Of a stretch of 64,000 nucleotides of DNA, positions 9,870-19,508 are shown piece by piece. How positions within the stretch are numbered: the stretch's first letter is position 1; each line of letters begins with the position of its first letter. The DNA is from Actinomyces sp. oral taxon 171 str. F0337 (lineage in GTDB: Bacteria; Actinomycetota; Actinomycetes; Actinomycetales; Actinomycetaceae): assembly GCF_005696555.1 (NCBI RefSeq), contig NZ_CP040005.1:1674001-1738000 (forward strand), in the 5' to 3' direction. Made by a program: the position numbers and the translations under genes. The notes under the pieces were generated by a model. That model saw nothing but the letters and a program-made list of their open reading frames with translations, was not told the origin of the DNA and searched no databases.

Positions 9870-10242
9870 CCGTGCCCTCCTCATGTGGGTGACCGGAGAG
9901 CCACCCGGTTGTGATCGCCCTTGTGAGGCGAGGCGGCACATCGGCGCGCCGTCGATCTCAGAGTAGAACTCAGAGGATGACCTGTGAGCCACTGGTCCCA
10001 AGAAGAGTCGGTTAGATGACTCACAGGCCGATCAATGCCATCGCAATCCAGGACATAAGTCCCTCCATCGACTCCCAGAAAGATACGCCTCACCGGCCCT
10101 CAACACTGTCCGGCCTTCGGCAACGGAGAGGAATGGAGCTGCGCTCCCAGCATGTCGACCTATTGAGACGATTAGGACAGGTGTCCCAGCGGATCTCCGC
10201 CTTCCTGCCGAAAACAGGGAGCGAGACACCGCCGCCACACCC
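9870..10242. promoter_or_regulatory. pflB upstream region with repeated TGTGA half-sites
   Basis: No gene. It holds the pflB promoter and the 3' flank of dxs. TGTGA occurs at 9912-9916, 9924-9928 and 9984-9988, and on the minus strand at 10022-10026. The last two lie in an 8-bp inverted repeat (CCTGTGAG at 9982-9989, CTCACAGG at 10021-10028). TGTGAG(T/C)CA resembles a site upstream of aceE. No FNR-type TTGAT-ATCAA box was seen. Confidence 0.4.
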
Positions 10243-12300
10243 CTACTCGGTCCCAAGGTCCTGGTTGGTGCGGGCGCCTGCGACGCCATCGGCCGCGATC
10301 CGAGCCGCCTCGGCGATATCGGCGGCCCGCATGCCGAAGTCCTCCATCAGCTGAGCGCGCGTGGCGGTGTCGATGAACTGGCGCGGAATACCGATACGGC
10401 GGAAGACCGGCGAGCCCCCTGCACCGGTGTGGGCGGCCCGGTAGCCCTCGACCGCATCACGCAGCTGGGAACCGATGCCACCGTCGACCAGCCCGTCCTC
10501 GACCACGACGACGACATCGGCGTTGGCGGCGGCCGCCACGAGAGGAGCCGGGGCCGGGATGACCCAGTGCGGATGCACCACAGTCACGGCGCGGTCCTCC
10601 TGCTGAAGGATCCGGCCGGCCTCGTAGGCCTCGGGGGCCATGGCCCCCACGCCCACCAGCAGGATCCGCGCAGTGCCGGTCGGCCGCAGGCTCTCGAGCA
10701 GGACATCAACGACGTCGAAGGCGCACGGGGACAGCGCCTCCTTCTGCACCGGCTCCTCGCCACACCCTGACTCATCCGGTCCCCCGCTGAGACGGCGCAC
10801 CGCCGTCAGCGGCTCGGGCAGAGCACCCTTGGGGTAGCGCACGACGGCGGGCGCATCGTCAATGCTCACGGCCAGCCGCAGGCTCTCGCGCAACGTCGTC
10901 TCATCGCGGGGCGCTGCCAGGCGCAGACCCGGAACATGCGCCAGCAGCGCCATGTCCCACATGCCGTTGTGGCTGGCCCCGTCGGTTCCCGTGATTCCGG
11001 CCCGATCAAGGACGATCGTCACTCCCGCTCGGTGCAGGGCGACATCCATGAGCACCTGGTCGAAGGCGCGATTGAGGAAGGTCGCGTAGAGGGCCACCAC
11101 CGGGTGCATGCCGGCGAAGGCGAGCCCGGCGGAGAAGGTCAGCGCGTGCTGCTCGGCGATACCGACGTCGATGACCCGCTTGGGCATCGCATCCGCCAGG
11201 GGCTGGAGGCCCACCGGGGCCTGCATGGCGGCGGTGACCCCGACGATCCGTTCGTCACTGCGCGCCAGGGAGACGATCTCCTCGGCGAAGACGGAGGTCC
11301 AGCCGAAGCGCTCGGCCACCACCGGCAGCCCGGTCTCGGGATGAATCTGTCCCACGGCGTGGAAGCGGTCGGGGACGTGCTCCTCGGCCGGGGTGTAGCC
11401 CCGGCCCTTCTCGGTGATGACGTGGACGATGACCGGTTCCGCGTACTCACGGGCGCGGGTGAGGGCGAACTCGATGGCCGTGATGTCATGGCCATCGACC
11501 GGTCCGGTGTACTTGATCCCCAGGTCCTCGAAGAAGGCCGAGGGGACAAGGACGTCCTTGAGCCCTCGTTTGAGGCCGTGGAGGGCGTCGAAGGCGGCCC
11601 GGCCGGGGGCGCCCTGCGACAGGAGCGTCCGCTTAACCCCGGACAGGACCCGCTCATAGCCGGGATTGGTGCGCAGGGCGTCGAGGTGGTGGGCCAGTCC
11701 CCCGATGGTGGGGGCGTAGGAACGGCCGTTGTCGTTGACGACGATGACCAGGTGGCGATCTGAGGAGTCGGCGATATTGTCCAAGGCCTCCCAGGCCATC
11801 CCCCCGGTCATGGCCCCGTCCCCGATGACGGCGACGACGTGGCGCTCGTCGTGGCCCTGCAGGTGGTTGGCCCGGGCAATGCCGTCGGCCCATGACAGAG
11901 AGGTGGAGGCGTGGGAGTTCTCCACGACGTCGTGGACGGACTCAGCCCGCGAGGGGTAGCCGGACAGGCCGCCGCGCTCGCGCAGATCAGTGAAGTCCTG
12001 ACGGCCGGTGAGCAGCTTGTGGACATAGGCCTGGTGACCGGTGTCGAACACGATGGTGTCCCGCGGTGAGCGGAAGGTCCGGTGCAGGGCGATCGTCAGC
12101 TCGACGACACCGAGGTTGGGGCCGAGGTGGCCACCGGTGCGCGCCACTGAGGCGACGAGATGCTGGCGGATCTCAGAGGCGAGCGTCACCAGCTGCTCAC
12201 TGGTGAGCCGGTCGAGGTCGGCGGGCTTGCGCACGCGGGGCAGGAGCGCCCTACCGGTCTGCCCGGCGGGCCGCCCAGGACGCTCAGCAGCTGCTGGCAC
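10243..12300 (-). CDS. dxs: 1-deoxy-D-xylulose-5-phosphate synthase
   Basis: First enzyme of the MEP isoprenoid pathway: condenses pyruvate and glyceraldehyde-3-phosphate with thiamine diphosphate. 685 aa, slightly long because of a ~20-residue N-terminal Pro/Arg-rich leader. Conserved blocks are GHLGPNLGVVELT, FDTGHQAY, the ThDP motif GDGAMTGGMAWEALDN, and HDGASHNGMWD-like TDGASHNGMWDMA. GTG at 12300 is preceded by AAGGAGG. In actinobacteria dxs normally follows rnd; here the pfl cassette lies between them. Confidence 0.96.
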   Translation of the reverse strand: MPAAAERPGRPAGQTGRALLPRVRKPADLDRLTSEQLVTLASEIRQHLVASVARTGGHLGPNLGVVELTIALHRTFRSPRDTIVFDTGHQAYVHKLLTGRQDFTDLRERGGLSGYPSRAESVHDVVENSHASTSLSWADGIARANHLQGHDERHVVAVIGDGAMTGGMAWEALDNIADSSDRHLVIVVNDNGRSYAPTIGGLAHHLDALRTNPGYERVLSGVKRTLLSQGAPGRAAFDALHGLKRGLKDVLVPSAFFEDLGIKYTGPVDGHDITAIEFALTRAREYAEPVIVHVITEKGRGYTPAEEHVPDRFHAVGQIHPETGLPVVAERFGWTSVFAEEIVSLARSDERIVGVTAAMQAPVGLQPLADAMPKRVIDVGIAEQHALTFSAGLAFAGMHPVVALYATFLNRAFDQVLMDVALHRAGVTIVLDRAGITGTDGASHNGMWDMALLAHVPGLRLAAPRDETTLRESLRLAVSIDDAPAVVRYPKGALPEPLTAVRRLSGGPDESGCGEEPVQKEALSPCAFDVVDVLLESLRPTGTARILLVGVGAMAPEAYEAGRILQQEDRAVTVVHPHWVIPAPAPLVAAAANADVVVVVEDGLVDGGIGSQLRDAVEGYRAAHTGAGGSPVFRRIGIPRQFIDTATRAQLMEDFGMRAADIAEAARIAADGVAGARTNQDLGTE

Positions 12301-12671
12301 GGTGCGCCTCCTTGTCGAAGGTGATGACGAGTCAGTTGTTGTCGTTCATGCGATGGTGCGTCGCTCATGAGCGAGCCGGCGGGTCGCCGAAGCGGCACTC
12401 GGGACAGGGTAGCCGTTGCCACGGCGGCGGTGTCTCCTGCAGAGGCTGCTTCTCCGGGCTCCGTGACTGTATGGCCACCCGGGACGATGCCCTGAGCGAT
12501 CCAAGGGTGCTCAGCATAGAGCCGTCCCGGCCGCTGTGCGGTCGCGTGTCACGCGGGTCACGGCTGAGCACGTAATGTATGCCTTGGGCGTCGAACCGTC
12601 CGCGCCCACCGGTCCGCGACGTTGTTCCTGATCGCCCGACCGCCCCTCAGGACTGCCCTCCAGGAGGAACC
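12301..12671. other. Divergent intergenic region dxs / S9 peptidase
   Basis: About 370 bp with no convincing gene. It must contain promoters for both flanking genes. Ribosome-binding sites are visible at each edge (AAGGAGG for dxs, CAGGAGGAACC for the peptidase). No riboswitch or strong hairpin was recognised. Confidence 0.5.
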
Positions 12672-14699
12672 ATGAGCACCACAGCCCCTTTCGGTACCTG
12701 GCCCTCGCCCATCACTCCAGGCACCATCACGACCCGGACGGTCCTGCTCTCCCAGGTCCGTGTGGACGGCGGAGACACCTACTGGGTGGAGCAGCGCGCC
12801 TCGCAGGCGGGCCGCAACGTGCTGCTTCGCCGTGACGGCGACGGCCAGATCGGTGAGGTGCTTCCGCTGACGCCTGCCGACGAGCTGGTTGATGTGCGCA
12901 CCCGGGTGCACGAGTACGGAGGACGGGCCTACGCCGTTGACGGCGGGATCATCGTGGTCTCGCACGCTGGGGACGGGCGCCTGTACCGCTACGACGTGGC
13001 GCACCGCATGCGCGGCCTGGTCCCCTTGACGATCTACGGAGACGTACGTCACGGCGACCTGGAGATCGATACGGGCCGGGGACTGGTCTACGCCGTCCGT
13101 GAGGACCACCGGGGCCACGGCGAGGCCGTGAACACCCTGGTCGCGATTCCCCTGGACGGCTCGGCGGCCCGCGACGACTCCCGCGTGCGCACGCTGGTGT
13201 CGGGAACGGACTTCGTGGTCTCTCCGACGCTGTCCCCCGACGGCGAGCATCTGGCGTGGATCACCTGGAACCACCCGGGGATGCCGTGGGACAACGCCTG
13301 CCTGCATGTGGGAGACCTCGGCCCAGACGGGACACTCGGCGAGCAGACGCTGGTGGACGGAGGTCACGGGCACTCGGTCTCCGAGCCCCGTTGGACCGAG
13401 GAGTGCGAGCTGGTTCACGGGTCCAACGCCTCGGGCTTCTGGAACCTCTATCGCACCGAGGGCTTCCCGGTACGCGGCACCAACCGCACCGGCTGGTCGG
13501 AGAAGCTGCGCACCCGGCCGCTGCACCCGGCCGAGGTCACCTTCACCACCCCGGCCTGGCAGCTGGGGCCGCACTCCTTCGACGTGCTCGACTCCGAGCA
13601 CATCATCACCTCCTGGGCCCGCGACGCGGTCTCGCACCTGGGGACCATCAGGCTCGCCAACGGGGAGCTCGAGGAGTGGAACGTGGGGTGGCAGCCGATC
13701 GGCAACGTCGCCTCCAACGCGGGCCGCGTCGTCATGCTGGCATCCAACGAGATGTCGATGCCCAGCATCGTGGAGGTCAAGAACGGCAGTGTGCAGGTGC
13801 TGCGTGGCTCAGGCGAGTTCGTCCCTGAGGACACCGGGGTCTCCTTCCCCGAGCCGATCTCCTGGCCTACCAGCGACGGCGCAACCGCCCACGGTTTCTA
13901 CTACCCACCGACGTCGGCCTCTCACGCAGGCACCGACGGCGAGCTGCCACCGTTGATCGTCAACGTCCACGGAGGTCCGACGGCCACGGCCGTACCCGGC
14001 TACGACCTGCGCATTCAGTACTGGACCAGCCGGGGCTTCGGCTACCTGGACGTCAACTACCGCGGCTCCATGGGCTACGGGACGGGCTACCGCAAGGCTC
14101 TGGAGGGCAAGTGGGGCGTGTACGACGTCGACGACTGCGTCAACGGGGCCCAGCACCTGGTCGACGCCGGGCTCGTGGACCCACGCCGCATCGCGATCCG
14201 CGGCGGTTCGGCCGGAGGCTTCACGGTGCTGTCGGCCATCACCCGCTCCGCCGTGTTCACGGCGGCCAGCTCCTGCTTCGGGGTGACCGATCTCAAGAGA
14301 CTGGTGCGCACCACCCACAAGTTCGAGTCGCACTACATCGGCCAGCTCATAGGCACCCAGGACATCGACGACCCGGTTCTGGACGAGCGCAGCCCCATCA
14401 ACCACATCGAGGACATCAGCGTCCCGCTGCTGCTCATCCAGGGCTCGGAGGACCCGATCGTGCCGGCCGAACAGGCCACAGCCATGTATGAGGCCCTCAA
14501 GGAGGCCGGCGCGCCGGTGGCCCTGGAGGTCTTCCAGGGTGAGGGCCACGGCTTCCGTCTGGCGGCGAACATCCGACGGCGTTACGAGGCCGAGCTGAGC
14601 TTCTACCGGCAGGTGTGGAAGATCGGCGGAGCCTGCTCCGAGCCCGACGGCCAGAGCGAGGAGGAGACCTTCACGGTCAAGGTGGAGAACCTGCACTGA
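12672..14699 (+). CDS. S9 family prolyl oligopeptidase-like serine peptidase
   Basis: 675 aa, no signal peptide, so probably cytoplasmic. An N-terminal beta-propeller (about 1-400, e.g. TLSPDGEHLAWI) precedes an alpha/beta-hydrolase domain. The triad is visible: Ser513 in GGSAGGF, Asp in GSEDPIVP and His in GEGHGF. The family cleaves short peptides at the C-side of varied residues; the substrate cannot be told. ATG 12672 is chosen for its strong ribosome-binding site; the open frame upstream to 12579 has no conserved content. The stop overlaps the next start by one base (TGATG), coupling it to the CLC gene. Confidence 0.9.
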   Translation: MSTTAPFGTWPSPITPGTITTRTVLLSQVRVDGGDTYWVEQRASQAGRNVLLRRDGDGQIGEVLPLTPADELVDVRTRVHEYGGRAYAVDGGIIVVSHAGDGRLYRYDVAHRMRGLVPLTIYGDVRHGDLEIDTGRGLVYAVREDHRGHGEAVNTLVAIPLDGSAARDDSRVRTLVSGTDFVVSPTLSPDGEHLAWITWNHPGMPWDNACLHVGDLGPDGTLGEQTLVDGGHGHSVSEPRWTEECELVHGSNASGFWNLYRTEGFPVRGTNRTGWSEKLRTRPLHPAEVTFTTPAWQLGPHSFDVLDSEHIITSWARDAVSHLGTIRLANGELEEWNVGWQPIGNVASNAGRVVMLASNEMSMPSIVEVKNGSVQVLRGSGEFVPEDTGVSFPEPISWPTSDGATAHGFYYPPTSASHAGTDGELPPLIVNVHGGPTATAVPGYDLRIQYWTSRGFGYLDVNYRGSMGYGTGYRKALEGKWGVYDVDDCVNGAQHLVDAGLVDPRRIAIRGGSAGGFTVLSAITRSAVFTAASSCFGVTDLKRLVRTTHKFESHYIGQLIGTQDIDDPVLDERSPINHIEDISVPLLLIQGSEDPIVPAEQATAMYEALKEAGAPVALEVFQGEGHGFRLAANIRRRYEAELSFYRQVWKIGGACSEPDGQSEEETFTVKVENLH

Positions 14700-16630
14700 T
14701 GGATCATGCCTGGAAGAGGCTGTCTCAGCCCCTGTCGCGGCGCGCAGGCAGCCTCTTCCGTCATCATCGCTTCGGCCTCTACATCCTGGCGGTGCTGGTG
14801 GGGCTCGCCTCGGGCCTGGGCGCAGTGCTGTTCCGGCTGGGGATCGATGCCTGGTCCCAGCTGCTCAACGGAGCCGACGACTACACCGTGTCGATGGGCC
14901 CCTCGGTCGGGCTCCTGGCGCCTTTGGGATCCTGGTTCGTCCTGGTCGCTCCGGTGCTCTCCGGACTCCTCACGGGACCGTTGATGTCCCGACTGGGCCG
15001 TACGCCCACTGGCCACGGGGTGGCCGGCGTCATCTGGTCGACGCGCCACGGCGACGGCACTATGGCACCGCTGCCGGCTCTGGCCACGACGACGTCGGCC
15101 GCGCTGACGATCGGAGGCGGAGGCTCAGTCGGCCCGGAGGGGCCGATCGCCGAGCTGGGCGCGTCGACGGCGAGCGTCATCGGACGGGGGCTGCGACTGC
15201 CCAGGCTCTCGATCCGCCACCTGGCAGCCGCCGGAACGGCCGCTGGGATCGCCGCCGCCTTCAATGCTCCGCTGGCGGGGGCCTTCTTCGCCCTGGAGGT
15301 CGTCCTCATGGGCTTCAGCGCCGACGCCTTCATCGTCATCGTCCTGGCCTGCGTGTCCTCGACTGTCCTGTCCCATCACCTCCTGGGAACGACGCTGTCG
15401 CTGTCGCTTCCCTACCTGGACCTGTCCGGCGACGCCCAGCTGGGCTGGGTCGCGCTGCTGGGCGTCGTGGGCGGGGGCGTCGGCATCGGCTTCATGCGCC
15501 TTCGCTTCATCATGCTCGACGCCCTGACCCGTGCCTGGCAGAGGCTGGGCGTTCCGATCTGGGCGCGTCCGGGCACTGGTGGGCTCGCGGTCGGTGCGGT
15601 TCTCCTGATTCTTCCCGAGATGTACGGGGAGTCGTCGGCCACCCTCAACCGGGCGCTGGCCGGGCGCTACACCCTGACGCTGCTGCTGGTGCTGTGCGTT
15701 GCCAAGATGATAACGACCTCCTTGACCCTGGGGATGGGTTTCGTCGGCGGGGTGTTCGCCCCGTCCCTGTTCATCGGCGGGACGCTCGGTGCGGCCTTCG
15801 GTACCCTCGTAGCTCCCAGCTACGCGCCGGCCGCCGGGGTCTTCGGGGTGATCGGAATGGGAGCGGTGTTCGCCGGTGCGGCCCGCGCCCCGATGACGGC
15901 GGTCCTGCTCATCATCGAGATGACCGGGCAGCACGCGCTGCTGCTCCCCCTCATGCTGGCCACGGTGCTGGCCACCTTCATCAGCCGCTTCCTCTCACGC
16001 GGCACGTTGTTCACCGAGGAGCTGCGTCGTCGCGGAGAGGATGTCGAGGACCCGATGACCACGACGCTCCTGGGACGAACCCACGCCTCCCGGCTCATGG
16101 TGGACCCGCCTGCCGTGCTCGAGGACACGGCGCAGCTCAACGAGGCCGCGTCCCTGATGAGCCGACGTGGCGTCTCGGCCCTGCCCGTGGTCACAACCGG
16201 AGAGGACGGCGCCCGTGAGCTGCTCGGCTGCGTGACGGCCGCACAGCTCGCCGGAGCGCTCCTGAGCGATGACTCCGACGACGCCTCACCCCGGCCGGCG
16301 ACGGTGGCGGAGCTGTCGCTGGTCTGCGACCGTCTGCCCTGTGAGGCCGAGGCGACCGATGTGCTCGAGGCCCTGACCAGCACCCGCCTGGAGGGGCTTC
16401 CGGTGGTCGCCCGCGCAGCCGGCTCCGGTGCCGAGGGGCTGGTGGGCTGGGTGTCCCAGCGGATCATCGTCGAACGGATCTACGAGGTCCAGGCGCAGGC
16501 CCGCGCGGCCTCCGTCACCTATACCTCTTGGGGCTCACGTCTGCAGGACAAGTGGCACTCCCGCCCCGTTCCGCCACGCAGAACCAGCAGGATCAGCTCA
16601 CGCAGCTCGCGCCGTTCCCGACGTCGATGA
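14699..16630 (+). CDS. CLC family chloride channel/transporter with C-terminal CBS domains
   Basis: 643 aa integral membrane protein: a CLC core with many hydrophobic helices (about 25-440) and a cytoplasmic pair of CBS domains (from about residue 465, MVDPPAVLEDTAQ). The gating glutamate is present in GPEGP (Glu147) and GVFAP is intact. The ClC-ec1 GSGIP loop is GHGVA (105-109), and the proton-glutamate position (Glu203 of ClC-ec1) aligns with Val201 in FFALEVV. Loss of that glutamate is typical of passive CLC channels, so H+ exchange should not be assumed. The C-terminal ~30 residues are Ser/Arg-rich. Translationally coupled to the S9 peptidase. Confidence 0.9.
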   Translation: MDHAWKRLSQPLSRRAGSLFRHHRFGLYILAVLVGLASGLGAVLFRLGIDAWSQLLNGADDYTVSMGPSVGLLAPLGSWFVLVAPVLSGLLTGPLMSRLGRTPTGHGVAGVIWSTRHGDGTMAPLPALATTTSAALTIGGGGSVGPEGPIAELGASTASVIGRGLRLPRLSIRHLAAAGTAAGIAAAFNAPLAGAFFALEVVLMGFSADAFIVIVLACVSSTVLSHHLLGTTLSLSLPYLDLSGDAQLGWVALLGVVGGGVGIGFMRLRFIMLDALTRAWQRLGVPIWARPGTGGLAVGAVLLILPEMYGESSATLNRALAGRYTLTLLLVLCVAKMITTSLTLGMGFVGGVFAPSLFIGGTLGAAFGTLVAPSYAPAAGVFGVIGMGAVFAGAARAPMTAVLLIIEMTGQHALLLPLMLATVLATFISRFLSRGTLFTEELRRRGEDVEDPMTTTLLGRTHASRLMVDPPAVLEDTAQLNEAASLMSRRGVSALPVVTTGEDGARELLGCVTAAQLAGALLSDDSDDASPRPATVAELSLVCDRLPCEAEATDVLEALTSTRLEGLPVVARAAGSGAEGLVGWVSQRIIVERIYEVQAQARAASVTYTSWGSRLQDKWHSRPVPPRRTSRISSRSSRRSRRR

Positions 16631-16684
16631 GAGTCCGTCGAGACTTGACGCATTCGGGATCTGTTCACAGTGCGGCGTACCGCC

Positions 16685-17239
16685 TCAACGGTGCCGACCA
16701 CTGCGAGGAGTCTTGAGGGTACGGTTCTCCTGGACCGCCCGGGCCTTCTCAGTGATGCTCTCGGTGAGGGTGTCCGACAACTCGGTGATGCGCTCGGCGT
16801 TGGCCACGATGCGCCGAGGGTCAGACATCCACATCCACGCAGCGGCGACCACCGGGAGGATCGCAGGCAGGTACCACCGGGACCGACCCCAGTGGGCCCA
16901 CACCGAGGCGCTGAGGTCGGCGGGCGAGGGAGTGGGGAAGGTGAGGACGCCGATGAGCACCGCCATGGTGGCCAGTGCCCCCAGGCACATCCAGCCGATG
17001 TTGCGCATCCGGCGCCCGTTGTGGGCCACGCAGACGGCCAGCAGGATGTACAGGCCGCCCCCCAGGACGTTGAGGGACCACACCGCCGGATCCTCGTGGG
17101 GGCTTCTCAGCAGCGTCGTCAGGGAGGGGATGAGAACGCTGGCCCCGAAGACGGCGAAGACGCCGACCAGGATCCGCCCCCACCCGTATGCGGGACGGCG
17201 GGTGTCCTGAACCGGACGTACCGTTGAGCGCTCGTCCAT
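16685..17239 (-). CDS. Hypothetical four-helix membrane protein
   Basis: 184 aa. Four hydrophobic segments are visible: ILVGVFAVFGASVLIPSL, VLGGGLYILLAVCVAH, MCLGALATMAVLIGVL and YLPAILPVVAAAWMWM. A charged cytoplasmic-looking tail (RRIVANAERITELSDTLTESI) follows and may form a coiled coil. ATG 17239 is preferred over an in-frame GTG at 17257 because GGAAAGG precedes it. Divergent from pepA. I do not recognise a family; a role in transport or envelope homeostasis is only a guess. Confidence 0.7.
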   Translation of the reverse strand: MDERSTVRPVQDTRRPAYGWGRILVGVFAVFGASVLIPSLTTLLRSPHEDPAVWSLNVLGGGLYILLAVCVAHNGRRMRNIGWMCLGALATMAVLIGVLTFPTPSPADLSASVWAHWGRSRWYLPAILPVVAAAWMWMSDPRRIVANAERITELSDTLTESITEKARAVQENRTLKTPRSGRHR

Positions 17240-17313
17240 GAGGGATGACCTTTCCACGTGATGACCTGCGGCACGCGCAGCGCCGACTCAACCTCCAACC
17301 AATGCCAGAACGT

Positions 17314-17329
17314 TACTATTCACAACGTG
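17314..17329 (+). promoter_or_regulatory. Leaderless promoter -10 for pepA
   Basis: TACTAT at 17314-17319 lies 7 nt before the GTG at 17327, with no ribosome-binding site between. Confidence 0.55.
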
Positions 17330-19270
17330 AGCACCATTAAGTTGACCAAATCCCTGAACGCACGCGCCTCGGCGGACGACGACCGCAAGGATACCGACCT
17401 CAGCAGTCAGGCCGAGGTCGACACGGTCGAGGAGACTGAGAGCTCCGAGGCCCCCCAAGCCAGGGACGGGGCCGGCTCAACAGGCACCAGGCAGGATCTG
17501 AAGCGGGACTCCGACAGCGACGAGGAGGACACCGAGACCCAGGAGGAGGACACCGACGGCGCCACCAGCACGGGCAGCGGCTCCGGGGAGTCAGCCGGAG
17601 TCGAGCCTGATGCTGCCTCCAGCGCCGAGGCCGACACCGACGTGCTCGTCCTGGCCGCGGCACCGGGCAGGGAGGGGGTCGAGGCGCCCGAGATCCTCCT
17701 GGAGGGCCTCGAGCCGCCCTCGAGCACCGCTTTGAAGGGCCTGGACATCGATGCTCTCGTGGCCCTGCTGCCGGCTCTGGGCTTCTCGGGAGCCCAGGAC
17801 TCCGTGGTGCGCCTGCCCTCCTCGTCAGTGACCGCCCAGGGCTACCAGGGACCCTCGACGATCCTCGTGGTCGGCGTCGGAACAGGATGGGCCGACACCG
17901 ATCCACTCGCCGTCACCACTGACGACGAGGCCGCACTGGGCTACGACCAGACCGGCCTCCTGCGCCGGGCCGCCGGATGCGCCACCCGAGCACTGGCCGG
18001 GACCGATTCCGCCGCCCTGGCACTGCCCACGCTCTCCGAGGAGCAGGTAGCCGCCGTCGCGCACGGAGCCGCCCTGGGCGCCTACTCCTGGAGCGCGACG
18101 AAGAACGAGGACCGCCCCGGACAGGAGACGATCTCGAAGAAGAACTCCCCGCTCAAGAGCATCTCCATCGTCTCTCCCCTGGCCGACACCCCCGAGGGGC
18201 AGGAGGCGCTGACAGGAGCCCTGGTCCTGGCCCAGGCCACGGCGCTGACCCGGGATCTGGTCAATGAGCCGCCGAATCGGCTGACTCCCGAGGTCTTCGC
18301 CGAGAGGGCTCGCGCAGCTGGGCAGGAGGCCGGCATCAGAGTTGAGATCTGGGACGCCCCGGCACTGGTCGAGCAGGGCTTCGGAGGGATCCTCGGCGTG
18401 GCTCAGGGCTCGGTGCACCCGGCACGCCTGGTCCGTCTGGAGTGGTCGCCGGTGCGTGCCGCCGAGGTTGCCGGCGAACAGATGAGCTCGCAGACCGAAG
18501 GCGATGGGGCGGCGGGCCACCCCAAGCACGTCGCTCTCATCGGCAAGGGCATTACCTTCGACTCCGGTGGTCTGTCCCTCAAGCCCGCCTCGTCCATGCC
18601 GGAGATGAAGTCCGACATGGCGGGAGCCGCCACCGTACTGGGCGCCATCGTCACGGCCGCGCGCCTGGCACTGCCCATCCGCGTCACCGCATGGCTGGCG
18701 CTGGCCGAGAACATGCCGGGGGCCGACGCTCAGCGCCCCAGCGACGTCATCACGATGTTCGACGGCACCACCGTGGAGGTGACCAACACCGACGCCGAGG
18801 GGCGCCTGGTCATGGCCGATGCCCTCGCCCGGGCCGTCAGGGAGGAGCCCGATGCCGTCCTGGACGTGGCCACCCTGACCGGGGCGCAGATCGTGGCACT
18901 GGGCGACCACGTGGCCGCCGTCATGGGGACGCCGGACCTTCGCGAGGAGGTCGTCGCCGCGGCGCAGCGGGCCGGAGAGTCCTTCTGGCCGATGCCACTG
19001 CCCGCGCATCTGCGCGCCACCCTGGACTCGCCCTTCGCCGACCTGCGCAACACCAAGGTCGGCTCGCGCGCCGGCGGGATGCTCTCGGCCGGGCTGTTCC
19101 TGCGCGAGTTCGTCGGGCGCCGACCGTGGGCGCACCTCGACATCGCAGGCCCCGCCTACAACGACTCCTCGCCCTGGGGGCTGACTCCGACCGGCGGGAC
19201 GGGCATGGGGGTCTCCACCCTGGTGGAGCTGCTCCGTTCGCTGTCCGCCGAGGTCAGCATCCTCTCCTGA
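17327..19270 (+). CDS. pepA: Leucyl aminopeptidase (M17) with acidic insertion
   Basis: Two-metal aminopeptidase that removes N-terminal residues from peptides, normally a cytoplasmic hexamer. 647 aa against about 500 for the family. The metal/catalytic blocks are intact: GKGITFDSGGLSLKP and TNTDAEGRLVMADAL. The excess is a single insertion at residues ~11-104, rich in Asp, Glu, Ser and Thr, which splits the first beta-strand region between STIKLTKSL and DVLVLAAAPG. GTG at 17327 gives the family start MSTIKLT and fits a leaderless promoter. The position before the E2 gene matches Rv2213-Rv2215 of M. tuberculosis (from memory). Confidence 0.93.
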   Translation: MSTIKLTKSLNARASADDDRKDTDLSSQAEVDTVEETESSEAPQARDGAGSTGTRQDLKRDSDSDEEDTETQEEDTDGATSTGSGSGESAGVEPDAASSAEADTDVLVLAAAPGREGVEAPEILLEGLEPPSSTALKGLDIDALVALLPALGFSGAQDSVVRLPSSSVTAQGYQGPSTILVVGVGTGWADTDPLAVTTDDEAALGYDQTGLLRRAAGCATRALAGTDSAALALPTLSEEQVAAVAHGAALGAYSWSATKNEDRPGQETISKKNSPLKSISIVSPLADTPEGQEALTGALVLAQATALTRDLVNEPPNRLTPEVFAERARAAGQEAGIRVEIWDAPALVEQGFGGILGVAQGSVHPARLVRLEWSPVRAAEVAGEQMSSQTEGDGAAGHPKHVALIGKGITFDSGGLSLKPASSMPEMKSDMAGAATVLGAIVTAARLALPIRVTAWLALAENMPGADAQRPSDVITMFDGTTVEVTNTDAEGRLVMADALARAVREEPDAVLDVATLTGAQIVALGDHVAAVMGTPDLREEVVAAAQRAGESFWPMPLPAHLRATLDSPFADLRNTKVGSRAGGMLSAGLFLREFVGRRPWAHLDIAGPAYNDSSPWGLTPTGGTGMGVSTLVELLRSLSAEVSILS

Positions 19271-19303
19271 GTCGTCGTCCGCCGGCAACGAGTCGACGGC
19301 GCC

Positions 19304-19337
19304 CGTGCCGGGGTCTGCGTGAGCGGTCCCCGGCACG
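19304..19337 (+). terminator. Hairpin after pepA
   Basis: Perfect 10-bp arms (19304-19313 and 19328-19337) with a 14-nt loop, 34 bp after the pepA stop. No U-tract. Confidence 0.55.
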
Positions 19338-19508
19338 CCTCGTGACCGGCTCCGCCCGTGGGCGGTGATGCGTATCACCCAGTTTTCGGGACTCTGGTCC
19401 CTAAACAGCAACCCCCCTGGCTCCTGCGTGCCCTCTTCAGGTGGAACAATGGCCCCGTGCCGAGCCGCCCCGCGTGGGCGACGTGACCAACCAACAAGGA
19501 GTGAGTTC

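Noticed and set aside
9870..10001. Longer PflB N-terminus (start at 10001)
   Set aside because: The extra 44 residues are not PflB-like and ATG 9869 has a strong ribosome-binding site.
17825..19411. Long minus-strand frame (528 codons) opposite pepA
   Set aside because: Low-complexity antisense product with no motif; pepA is fully supported on the plus strand.
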